From IMG/VR virus record IMGVR_UViG_3300046519_000109, positions 1 through 36,476 of that record: DNA of 36,476 nt; one strand, written 5' to 3'. Both the position numbers and the translations under genes were made by a program. Of this stretch, positions 29,485 through 35,632 are shown piece by piece (within the stretch, counting starts at the first letter, position 1; each line of letters begins with the position of its first letter). Source of the DNA: a virus. The notes under the pieces are model-generated. The model worked only from the letters and a program-made list of their open reading frames with translations. It made no database searches and had not been told where the DNA came from.

Positions 29485-31254
29485 ATGACACTAGGGATGG
29501 TTACCGGCATGGCGACTCACGTGGGGCTCTACGCTCGCCAGTCAGCGGGACGCGCCAACAAGTCTGAGGTCAGTACCGAAACTCAGCTTGAGGCTGCTCT
29601 TGAACGCGCGCGCACCCTGAACCCCGATGCTATCGCGGAGTACAAGGATGTTGACCGGTCCGCATTCAAGACGGATGTTGTCCGCGAGGATTACGAACGG
29701 CTGTTGCGTGACTGCAAGTCCGGGCGCATCAACGTCGTAATCGTCTACTACATCAGCCGCTTTACCCGCGCTGACCCGCTTGAGACCATTCCTGTTGTCT
29801 CGGAACTCCTCAACCTTGGTGTAACGCTTATCAGCGTGACCGAGGGTGAGTTCCGTAAGGGAAACCTCATGGACCTAATTCACCTCATCATGCGTCTTGA
29901 CGCCGCTCACAACGAGAGCAAGAACAAGAGCGACGCTATCGGCAAGGCCAAGCGAAAGGCTAAGGAGCTTGGCGGGTATGTGGGAGGGACGGCCCCGTTT
30001 GGTTTCAAGCTTGTGCCTGAGACAGTCATTGATCCGGCGCGCAACAAGCCCATCGTTATTCAGGTCCCTTATGAGGAGCCTGCCGAGTCTTGGATCATTG
30101 ACGAGGCCGTGAGCCGCATTGAGCGGCACATGGGCGAGCCCATCACTCCGGGCAAGACGCACCCCGGGTCACTGTCCGGCATCTGCGCTGCGTTCAACCA
30201 CGAGGGGGACAAGCCCACCCGGGGTCAGCGTGTCGGCAAGGACCGTGCTGACAGTGGTTGGCAGGTAAAGACCCTTGGTCGCATCCTCATGGATCCGCGT
30301 ATTGCCGGTATGGACGCTGAGCCCGTTTACGGCGTGAACGACGAGGGGGCGCCTACTACGAACATTGTGGGTTACCGCATTCTGCGGGACGGGGACGGGG
30401 AGCCGATTCCCTTTGCCCGGCCTCTTATCGACCCTGCCCGTTGGTGGCGTTTGCAGCCGTGGCTAAAGAGCCGTGGCCGTGGTCGTGGCCTTGCCCGGGG
30501 AACGTCGTTGCTCAGCGGACTACGGTCCGAGACCAACCGGGCTATCACTACGTGTGAATGTGGCCGGTCCATGGGTTCGCTGAACACGACGCACCAAGTT
30601 AGTAAGCCCTCTTACCGCTGCACTCGTGCGCGGGGCAAGGAACTGCCGGGTGAGCACGTGGGCGGTAACACGATCGTTCAGGAGTACCTAGACGCGTACG
30701 TTGCCCGGCGCATCTTCGCTCTGATCAATGCGAGTGATCAGGATGACCCTGAGGCGTTGGGTGTCATCAAGGCGGCTACCAAGCGGTTCGCAAGGACCGT
30801 GGAAGCCCCTGAGACGGTCGAGCAGCGTCAAGCCTTGGTGCAGGAGCGTGCGGAGGTTGTTCGGGCGCTAGAGGAGCTGTACGACGCTCAGGAGGCGGGC
30901 GGGTACTCCAACCCGATCGGTCAGCGCCGGTTCATCACTCTTGAGGCCAAGCTCAGCGAGCGACTTGAGGCCGTTGAGGGGCGTATCAAGACCATGGATG
31001 CGTCTAGCTCTCCTGATCTGCCCTTGGGCTCTTGGGTGCCGGACGAGGGCGACCCGATCGGGGATGGCTCGTGGTGGGGTCTGGCGACCCTTGAGGAGCG
31101 TCGTGAGTTCATCGCGCTGTTCGTGGACCGGATCACGGTCCGGAAGGCGCTGAGGCGGGGTGGGCGCACTTGGACGGAAGAGCAGATGCATGAGCGGGTG
31201 CATATCGCATGGGTGTTCGAAACGCAAGAGTTGAGCGTTGACCTAGCTGCGTGA
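29485..31254 (+). CDS. int: Large serine integrase (phiC31 type)
   Basis: 589 residues from ATG 29485. The start aligns with phiC31 Int (MT-G-VTG then AxxRQS), giving catalytic Ser20 in LYARQSAG. Resolvase-domain landmarks: VVIVYYISRFTR, IPVVSELLNLGVTLISV and GNLMDLIHLIMRLDA, then LGGYVGGTAPFGFKLV at the start of the recombinase domain. The zinc-ribbon region has Cys357, Cys359 and Cys379, but the fourth Cys seen in phiC31 (GTCN) is missing here (GEHVGGN, His391). A coiled coil at about 445-500 and the C-terminal SWWGLATLEERREFIALFVD region complete the family pattern. It recombines attP with a host attB; the candidate RDF at 14.7 kb would reverse this. A terminator follows. Confidence 0.97.
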   Translation: MTLGMVTGMATHVGLYARQSAGRANKSEVSTETQLEAALERARTLNPDAIAEYKDVDRSAFKTDVVREDYERLLRDCKSGRINVVIVYYISRFTRADPLETIPVVSELLNLGVTLISVTEGEFRKGNLMDLIHLIMRLDAAHNESKNKSDAIGKAKRKAKELGGYVGGTAPFGFKLVPETVIDPARNKPIVIQVPYEEPAESWIIDEAVSRIERHMGEPITPGKTHPGSLSGICAAFNHEGDKPTRGQRVGKDRADSGWQVKTLGRILMDPRIAGMDAEPVYGVNDEGAPTTNIVGYRILRDGDGEPIPFARPLIDPARWWRLQPWLKSRGRGRGLARGTSLLSGLRSETNRAITTCECGRSMGSLNTTHQVSKPSYRCTRARGKELPGEHVGGNTIVQEYLDAYVARRIFALINASDQDDPEALGVIKAATKRFARTVEAPETVEQRQALVQERAEVVRALEELYDAQEAGGYSNPIGQRRFITLEAKLSERLEAVEGRIKTMDASSSPDLPLGSWVPDEGDPIGDGSWWGLATLEERREFIALFVDRITVRKALRRGGRTWTEEQMHERVHIAWVFETQELSVDLAA

Positions 31255-31270
31255 TCTGCGTCACATAGAT

Positions 31271-31305
31271 AGCCCCGTCTCGGGTCAGCCTGAGGCGGGG
31301 CTTTC
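31271..31305 (+). terminator. Rho-independent terminator after int
   Basis: AGCCCCGTCTC (31271-31281) pairs with GAGGCGGGGCT (31292-31302), one G-U pair, followed by TT. Confidence 0.85.
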
Positions 31306-31368
31306 GCATGCGCGAGGGGACAGCGGGAGAGGTGAGACCGGCTAATGTCCGGTTTCCCCTATTTCCCT

Positions 31369-31476
31369 AGTGACGTAGTGACAAAGTGACATAGACCTAA
31401 TACAGCTTATACAGGCTCCTAGAACCCCTCTTGTAAAGCTAACCCCAAAGTGACGTCATTGGTGTCACCTCGTCAC
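31369..31476 (+). repeat. 108-bp GTGAC-iteron control module, copy 2
   Basis: Same length and order of elements as copy 1 (13357-13464), 86 of 108 bases identical, no gaps. The first 23 bases with three AGTGAC boxes, the CTTGTAAA block and the terminal GTCAC pair are conserved, while connecting bases vary. That pattern suggests selection on the boxes. Confidence 0.85.
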
Positions 31477-31506
31477 GTGGCGTCCCGCCCGCCCCTTGCG
31501 CTGAGG

Positions 31507-31522
31507 GGAAGTCCTTGCGCTC
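31507..31522 (+). promoter_or_regulatory. Phage-type promoter motif P6
   Basis: GGAAGTCCTTGCGCTC, first of a tandem pair 21 bases apart, downstream of the GTGAC module. Confidence 0.65.
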
Positions 31523-31527
31523 TCTTA

Positions 31528-31557
31528 GGAAGTGCTTGCGCTCTAGTATAAGTAGCA
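31528..31557 (+). promoter_or_regulatory. Phage-type promoter motif P7
   Basis: Exact GGAAGTGCTTGCGCTC (31528-31543), then TAGTATAAGTAGCA. With P6 it likely drives the tRNA cluster and, across cos in the circular form, HNH-terminase-portal. Confidence 0.65.
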
Positions 31558-31673
31558 GGAAGCGCGGTTACCGCGCACACACATTCGCATAGGCGGTCTG
31601 AGTCCGTGCATCCTGTTAGCTCACTTAGTGACTCCCCTCCCTCTCCCCAGGGTTGAGCCCTACGTGAGCGCTT

Positions 31674-31746
31674 GCCGCTCTAGCTCAGTGGAGAGAGCAC
31701 CCGGCTACGAACCGGGGGGTCGGTGGTTCGAATCCATCGGGCGGCA
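31674..31746 (+). tRNA. tRNA-Arg (anticodon ACG)
   Basis: Acceptor GCCGCTC/GGGCGGC, D-arm TAGCTCAGTGGAGAGAGCA, anticodon stem CCCGG/CCGGG around loop CTACGAA, T-loop TTCGAAT. Anticodon at 31707-31709 reads CGT, a common codon in these genes. No encoded CCA. Confidence 0.93.
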
Positions 31747-31750
31747 CTTT

Positions 31751-31824
31751 GGATCGGTAGTTCAGTTGGTAGAACAGCGGACTCTTAATCCGTACTGTCG
31801 TAGGTTCAAGTCCTACCCGATCCA
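31751..31824 (+). tRNA. tRNA-Lys (anticodon CTT)
   Basis: Acceptor GGATCGG/CCGATCC, anticodon loop CTCTTAA with CTT at 31794-31796, T-arm TAGGTTCAAGTCCTA. Reads AAG, the dominant Lys codon of the window. Four bases separate it from the tRNA-Arg. Confidence 0.93.
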
Positions 31825-31828
31825 CGGA

Positions 31829-31886
31829 GCGATAGGCGTAAGCGGGGCATGCACTCCCCGGCCGGTCGGTGTACCGGTCCTATCGC
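31829..31886 (+). ncRNA. tRNA-like three-way-junction element
   Basis: Perfect 8-bp closing stem GCGATAGG/CCTATCGC enclosing two hairpins: CGGGG-(8)-CCCCG and CCGGT-(6)-ACCGG. It looks like a tRNA without a D-arm and with non-standard loops (no TTC in the T position). It lies exactly between two tRNAs. It may be a decayed tRNA, a processing signal or a small RNA. Confidence 0.5.
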
Positions 31887-31888
31887 AA

Positions 31889-31961
31889 TGACGCATAACT
31901 CAACTGGCAGAGTTCCGGATTGTTACTCCGGTGGTTGTAGGTTCGAATCCTGCTGCGTCAG
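31889..31961 (+). tRNA. tRNA-Asn (anticodon GTT)
   Basis: Acceptor TGACGCA/TGCGTCA with discriminator G, anticodon stem CCGGA/TCCGG, loop TTGTTAC with GTT at 31922-31924, T-loop TTCGAAT. Confidence 0.93.
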
Positions 31962-32069
31962 CAGGTGCAGACAATAGGCCGTGACTGGCCGACGGTATGC
32001 ACCCTGGGTGAACACCGGCCCTAACCCCTTGGCTAGTCACCTATGGGACGGGAAGCTAGTAGCCCTTAA

Positions 32070-32142
32070 GCCCGCTTAGGCAAATGGTAAAGCCGCCTCG
32101 CTTAGGACGAGGTGCATGGGGGTTCGAATCCCTCAGCGGGTA
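32070..32142 (+). tRNA. tRNA with anticodon TAG (reads Leu codon CTA)
   Basis: Acceptor GCCCGCT/AGCGGGT (first pair G-U), D-stem GGC/GCC, anticodon stem CCTCG/CGAGG, loop CTTAGGA with TAG at 32103-32105, T-loop TTCGAAT. The variable arm is short (class I), unlike normal bacterial tRNA-Leu, so the amino acid it carries is uncertain although the anticodon predicts Leu. Confidence 0.8.
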
Positions 32143-32146
32143 CGTT

Positions 32147-32219
32147 GCCCTTGTAGCTCAATCGGTAGAGCGTCCGTTTCGTAATCGGGAGGCTCGGGGT
32201 TCAATTCCTCGCAGGGGCT
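32147..32219 (+). tRNA. tRNA-Thr (anticodon CGT)
   Basis: Acceptor GCCCTTG/CAGGGGC, loop TTCGTAA with CGT at 32080-offset position 32180-32182, T-arm CGGGGTTCAATTCCTCG. The last anticodon-stem pair is a T-T mismatch. Reads ACG, a frequent codon here. phiC31 also carries a tRNA-Thr, as I recall. Confidence 0.88.
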
Positions 32220-32224
32220 CTTTT

Positions 32225-32297
32225 CTAGGTGTAGCTCAGTAGGTAGAGCGCGCGGTTAGGGACCGTGAGGCCGTAGGTTCGAGACCTACCACTTAGA
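32225..32297 (+). tRNA. tRNA-Pro (anticodon AGG)
   Basis: Acceptor CTAGGTG/CACTTAG with G-U pair, anticodon stem CGCGG/CCGTG, loop TTAGGGA with AGG at 32258-32260, T-loop TTCGAGA. The next three bases are CCA (32298-32300), possibly an encoded tail, and they run straight into operator site 16. Confidence 0.85.
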
Positions 32298-32298
32298 C

Positions 32299-32320
32299 CA
32301 ACTACTGAATTCAGTAGCTG
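32299..32320. promoter_or_regulatory. Operator-type inverted repeat, site 16
   Basis: Perfect core (32303-32316), flanks CAAC and GCTG. It separates the last tRNA from the 3' end of the minus-strand endonuclease VII-like gene. Confidence 0.88.
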
Positions 32321-32719
32321 CTACGCGAGCAGGATTGCCGCACGCTGTAGACGCTCAGGGTCGTACTTGAAGTGCCCTAGCGCGCGTGCACATGCCTTGC
32401 AGACTACGCCTTTGATCTCGCCCGTCTGCTTGTCTGTGTAGACGCTGTTCGGGTCTTCCTCGCTGCCCTCACGGTTGCAGATATCGCAGGGGCTAGCGCG
32501 TAGGTCTACGTACTCAGGGACGGTAAGGCCAAGCTTCTTGGCTGTGGTCTTGATCTTGTCATCACGGTACGGGTTGGTCCGGCCTGCTTGCCTTGCTCGC
32601 TGAGCGAGTGCCTTGCAGTCCTTGCATTGTGAGCCGTGCCCGTCGCTGCGGTTGGCGTCCTTGGCGAACGCGTCTAGGTCTTTGTCTTCCTTGCATGTGA
32701 TGCATACCTTGTGTGCCAT
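32321..32719 (-). CDS. Endonuclease VII-like protein lacking usual catalytic residues
   Basis: 132 residues on the minus strand from ATG 32719; an in-frame TTG at 32743 is a less likely start. Pattern of the recombination endonuclease VII family: CITCKEDKDLDAFAKD with CxxC, then CKDCK (zinc site), then CDICNREG, and a C-terminal VVCKACARALGHFKYD. The usual catalytic block V-D-H-D-H-x-T-G reads V-Y-T-D-K-Q-T-G here, so the key Asp and both His are absent. It may be an inactive DNA-structure binder. It is flanked by operators at both ends (sites 16 and 17); no ribosome site is seen, suggesting a leaderless mRNA. Confidence 0.7.
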   Translation of the reverse strand: MAHKVCITCKEDKDLDAFAKDANRSDGHGSQCKDCKALAQRARQAGRTNPYRDDKIKTTAKKLGLTVPEYVDLRASPCDICNREGSEEDPNSVYTDKQTGEIKGVVCKACARALGHFKYDPERLQRAAILLA

Positions 32720-32737
32720 ACACACTAGGGTAGCATC

Positions 32738-32743
32738 TGTCAA
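32738..32743 (-). promoter_or_regulatory. Possible -35 box for the minus-strand gene
   Basis: Reads TTGACA on the minus strand (perfect consensus), one base after operator 17 in that direction. The -10 is ambiguous (TACCCT or TAGTGT near the start codon), so exact start and register are uncertain. Confidence 0.45.
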
Positions 32744-32762
32744 CTACTGAATTCAGTAGCTG
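32741..32762. promoter_or_regulatory. Operator-type inverted repeat, site 17
   Basis: Perfect core (32745-32758), flanks CAAC and GCTG. Upstream of the minus-strand endonuclease VII-like gene and placed to repress it. Confidence 0.88.
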
Positions 32763-32842
32763 CCTATCAGGGTGTGTGAGTACCCCACCCCTTCTCGTAT
32801 AGACCCCCTCGTGAGCGTGTCTATATCCCCCCTTCTCCCTAT

Positions 32843-33320
32843 GCCCTACCCCCTGCATTGCCTACCCCCCTGGATAGCCCATGCCTAGTAAGCCTCGTAC
32901 CCCATGCTCTGTACCCGGGTGCCCTGAGCTAACTACAGGTGGTAGGTGCGCTGACCATAAGCGTGAGGCCAACAAGGATCGTGCGTCACGTGGTGGTGCT
33001 GTCTATACGACACGATGGCAACGCGTGCGTAAGGCGTACATCTATAAGCATCCTTGGTGTGTGCTATGCGCTAAGGCTGCGACTGTCGCTGACCACTATC
33101 CGTTGAGTCGTCGTGAGCTTGAGGCTAAGGGTGATCCGAACCCTGACAGCCCTAAGCACCTACGACCCTTGTGCACGTCGTGCCATAACAAGGAGACGGC
33201 TAAGCATCAACCGGGTGGTTGGGCGCATGAGCGAGGCGCACGGAGTGTGACGCTGAACGCTTACGGACGGTTCGCAGATGACGCCGACTCGTCGCGCTGA
33301 GTGCCTACCCCCTGGGGGGT
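32843..33320. other. Probable cos region around the HNH gene
   Basis: GCCCTACCCCCTG (32843-32855), GCCTACCCCCCTGG (32860-32873) and GCCTACCCCCTGG (33303-33315) are near-identical. The last is extended to a near-palindrome ACCCCCTGGGGGGT (33307-33320). Their position next to HNH and small terminase suits cos/terminase-binding sites. No direct evidence of the cut position. Confidence 0.4.
32881..33300 (+). CDS. HNH endonuclease of the packaging module
   Basis: 139 residues from ATG 32881 without a strong ribosome site. N-terminal zinc motif (PCSVPGCPELTTGGRCADH), basic region, then an HNH core with CVLCAKAATVADHYP (Asp-His) and CTSCHNKETAKHQ (second CxxC, Asn). HNH proteins encoded next to terminase and cos are needed for specific cos cutting in HK97-like phages, acting with large and small terminase. 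Codon use is slightly more AT-rich than its neighbours. Confidence 0.88.
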   Translation: MPSKPRTPCSVPGCPELTTGGRCADHKREANKDRASRGGAVYTTRWQRVRKAYIYKHPWCVLCAKAATVADHYPLSRRELEAKGDPNPDSPKHLRPLCTSCHNKETAKHQPGGWAHERGARSVTLNAYGRFADDADSSR

Positions 33321-33406
33321 GACCCCCTCCCCCCTCTCGCGCGGAGCGGCAGGGAGGCAAAAACCTACGATGGCTGATCAGACCGTTTTGGCGGAGGTGA
33401 CTGAGC

Positions 33407-33892
33407 GTGGCCGTATCCGGTGCCAAGCCCAAGCCTCACCTGACAGCCGTCCGTGAGGGCACGTACCGTGCTGACCGACAGTCGCCCGGTGCCTCGTTCG
33501 CTCCGTCCGCTCCTCGTGAGCCGGATTGGGACGAGGTCATGCCCGGCAGGAGCAAGGGGCATAAGGACGTTCGCGCTAAGGCTGCCTCAGTGTGGGCAAC
33601 CACTATTCCGGCGCTCGTCATGTCCGCTGGTCTGACCGACCCTCAGCGTGAGACGGCTGTTGAGTATTGCATTACGGCTGCCCGCATCTGGCAGGCAGAG
33701 CGTGAGCTTTCCCGTCAAGGGCTCGTGGTCGAGACCGAGCGAGGCATGGTCAAAAACCCGTGGATCACCATTGTCAATCAGTACCGGTCTCACTTCCGGT
33801 CGCTAACGGGTGAGCTTGGCCTTTCCCCCTCTAGTGCGGCAAGGATCACGCCGCCTGAGTCTGGGGGAGAGGATGACGACGTTTTCGACTGA
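33407..33892 (+). CDS. terS: Terminase small subunit (P27 family type)
   Basis: 161 residues from GTG 33407 (GGAGGT eight bases upstream). Pattern of P27-family small terminases: a conserved helical core (VWATTIPALVMSAGLTDPQRETAVEYCITAARIWQAERELSRQGLVVE), then KNPWITIVNQYRSHFRSLTGELGLSPSSAARI. It recognises the packaging site and delivers DNA to the large subunit. It overlaps the large subunit start by 20 bases. Confidence 0.88.
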   Translation: MAVSGAKPKPHLTAVREGTYRADRQSPGASFAPSAPREPDWDEVMPGRSKGHKDVRAKAASVWATTIPALVMSAGLTDPQRETAVEYCITAARIWQAERELSRQGLVVETERGMVKNPWITIVNQYRSHFRSLTGELGLSPSSAARITPPESGGEDDDVFD

Positions 33893-35585
33893 CGAGTTTG
33901 ACCCCTCGTCGCTGCCCGTTCCGTATGACGCTCTGATTGAGCTTGGCATGACGGACGAGGAGATTAGGGACGCTTGGGAGCGTCGGCCCCTCGTTAACGC
34001 TTTCCAGGCTCACGAGCGTGAGGGCGCGTACTTCTCGGTTGCTCACGCTGCCCGTGCTCTTAAGGCTATTGAGTCGTTCAAGCACACCAAGGGCCGGTGG
34101 GGTAACTCGCCGCTCAAGTTGCAGACTTGGCAAAAGGTGTGGGTTGTCTTCCCCATCTTCGGGTGGCTTTGGTATGACGACGAGGTTGGGCGAGACGTTC
34201 GCGTTACTCGCTCGGTCTGGATTGAGGTTCCGCGTAAGGCGGGTAAGTCAACACTCTCCTCTGGCATCGGCCTAGCGCTCTTGCTCGCTGACCGTGAGGT
34301 TGGCGCTGAGGTCTACGCCGCCGCAGGAAGCCTTGAGCAGGCTCGGCGCGTGTACGAGGACGCCAAGCGTATGGCGGAGACTTCCAAGGCCGTACGCGGC
34401 CGTGTGGAGATCCTGAGGAACGTTCTCCGGGTGCCTCGCACGGGTGGTGTCTTCCGCGCGCTCTCTAAGATCGCTGAGACTGCCCACGGACTGAACGTGT
34501 CCGGCGCGATCATTGACGAGGTTCACGTTCACAAGTCACGCGACCTCGTTGACGCTATCGAGACCGGTACGGGTGCCCGTGATCAGCCGCTAATCGTGTT
34601 CATCACGACGGCTGACGAGGGTGAAGAAGGCAGCATTTACGACGAGAAGCACACTTACACTCGTCGTGTCGCTGAGGGTGTCGTTAAGGACCCCGGTCAC
34701 TACGGTGTGATTTGGGCGGCTGCTGAGGACGCGGACCCGTTTGCCGAGGAGACTTGGCGTCGCGCTAACCCGGGTCTTGGTGTTTCCCCTTCGCTGTCTT
34801 ACCTGCGCCGTGAGGCTGAAAAGGCTAAGTCAACCCCCTCGTACTTCCCTACGTTCTGTCGTCTGTCTCTCAATCGTCGTATGCGCTCGTCTACTCGTTG
34901 GCTGCCTATGCCTTTGTGGGATGAGAACGCCGGAACGGTTGATGAGAAGCGTTTCCGCTATCGCCGTGCATGGGGTGGCGTTGACCTTTCGGCCGTGTCC
35001 GACCTTTCCGCTTGGGTGCTCGCTGTTGAGTCTCGGCAACCGGGGGTTGAGCTTGAGCTGATCTCCCGTTTCTGGCTGCCTGAGGAGCGGGTTGACGAGC
35101 TTGAGGCTCAGCTACAGATGCCGTTGCGTCAGTGGGCCCGTGATGGCTTCCTGACCCTCACTGAGGGCGACGCTATCGACTACGGGGCGATTGAGAAGCA
35201 GATCATTGCCGACTGTCGCCGGTTGAACGTGCAGCGCGTGAGTTATGACCGCATGTTTGCGGGTCAGCTTGTGCAGCGCGTTGACCAGAAGACCAAGGGT
35301 GTTGATGTGGTCCCGATTGCGCAGACCTACTTGGGCATGTCGCCCGGGTCCAAGGAGCTTGAGCGGCTGCTACGTGAGGGGCGTGTCAAGCATGGTGGTA
35401 ACCCCATCCTGCGTTGGAACGCTGCTTGCGTGGAAATCTACGCGGACGGTAACGACAACATCCGTCCCCGGAAGCCGGACCGTCATCAGTCTTCGGCCCG
35501 TATTGACGGTATCGCCGCTGCTGTGATGGCTCTTGACGGTTATGTCCGTCGCCCGATCAAGAAGGCTCGCGCCGCGAGTGCCTAG
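33873..35585 (+). CDS. terL: Terminase large subunit
   Basis: 570 residues; ATG 33873 is chosen because GGGGGAGAG lies just upstream, inside terS. The ATPase half has Walker A VPRKAGKST and Walker B GAIIDEVH with a coupling region VFITTADEG. The nuclease half includes GGVDLSAVSDLSAWVLAV (first acidic residue), VSYDRMFAGQLVQ and a C-terminal QSSARIDGIAAAVMALDGY. This is the HK97/Terminase_1 type. It drives ATP-powered DNA packaging and cuts at cos together with the HNH protein. Confidence 0.95.
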   Translation: MTTFSTDEFDPSSLPVPYDALIELGMTDEEIRDAWERRPLVNAFQAHEREGAYFSVAHAARALKAIESFKHTKGRWGNSPLKLQTWQKVWVVFPIFGWLWYDDEVGRDVRVTRSVWIEVPRKAGKSTLSSGIGLALLLADREVGAEVYAAAGSLEQARRVYEDAKRMAETSKAVRGRVEILRNVLRVPRTGGVFRALSKIAETAHGLNVSGAIIDEVHVHKSRDLVDAIETGTGARDQPLIVFITTADEGEEGSIYDEKHTYTRRVAEGVVKDPGHYGVIWAAAEDADPFAEETWRRANPGLGVSPSLSYLRREAEKAKSTPSYFPTFCRLSLNRRMRSSTRWLPMPLWDENAGTVDEKRFRYRRAWGGVDLSAVSDLSAWVLAVESRQPGVELELISRFWLPEERVDELEAQLQMPLRQWARDGFLTLTEGDAIDYGAIEKQIIADCRRLNVQRVSYDRMFAGQLVQRVDQKTKGVDVVPIAQTYLGMSPGSKELERLLREGRVKHGGNPILRWNAACVEIYADGNDNIRPRKPDRHQSSARIDGIAAAVMALDGYVRRPIKKARAASA

Positions 35586-35607
35586 CAACTACTGAATTCA
35601 GCAACTG
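35586..35607. promoter_or_regulatory. Operator-type inverted repeat, site 18
   Basis: Core TACTGAATTCAGCA (35590-35603), one mismatch, flanks CAAC and ACTG. It lies between terminase and portal inside the late operon, where no promoter is visible. Confidence 0.85.
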
Positions 35608-35632
35608 ACCACCTAGGGAAGGGGGTTAACGC

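Larger units (their letters stand above)
31306..31673 (+). other. Gene-free control region before the tRNA cluster
   Basis: No coding frame is credible. It holds the second 108-bp GTGAC module, promoter motifs P6 and P7, and a perfect inverted repeat GCGCGGT-T-ACCGCGC (31562-31576). Then about 100 bases with no recognisable feature lead to the first tRNA. Confidence 0.7.

Noticed and set aside
33370-33459. 29-codon frame before terS
   Set aside because: It overlaps the terS start in another frame and shows no ribosome site of its own; too short to support.
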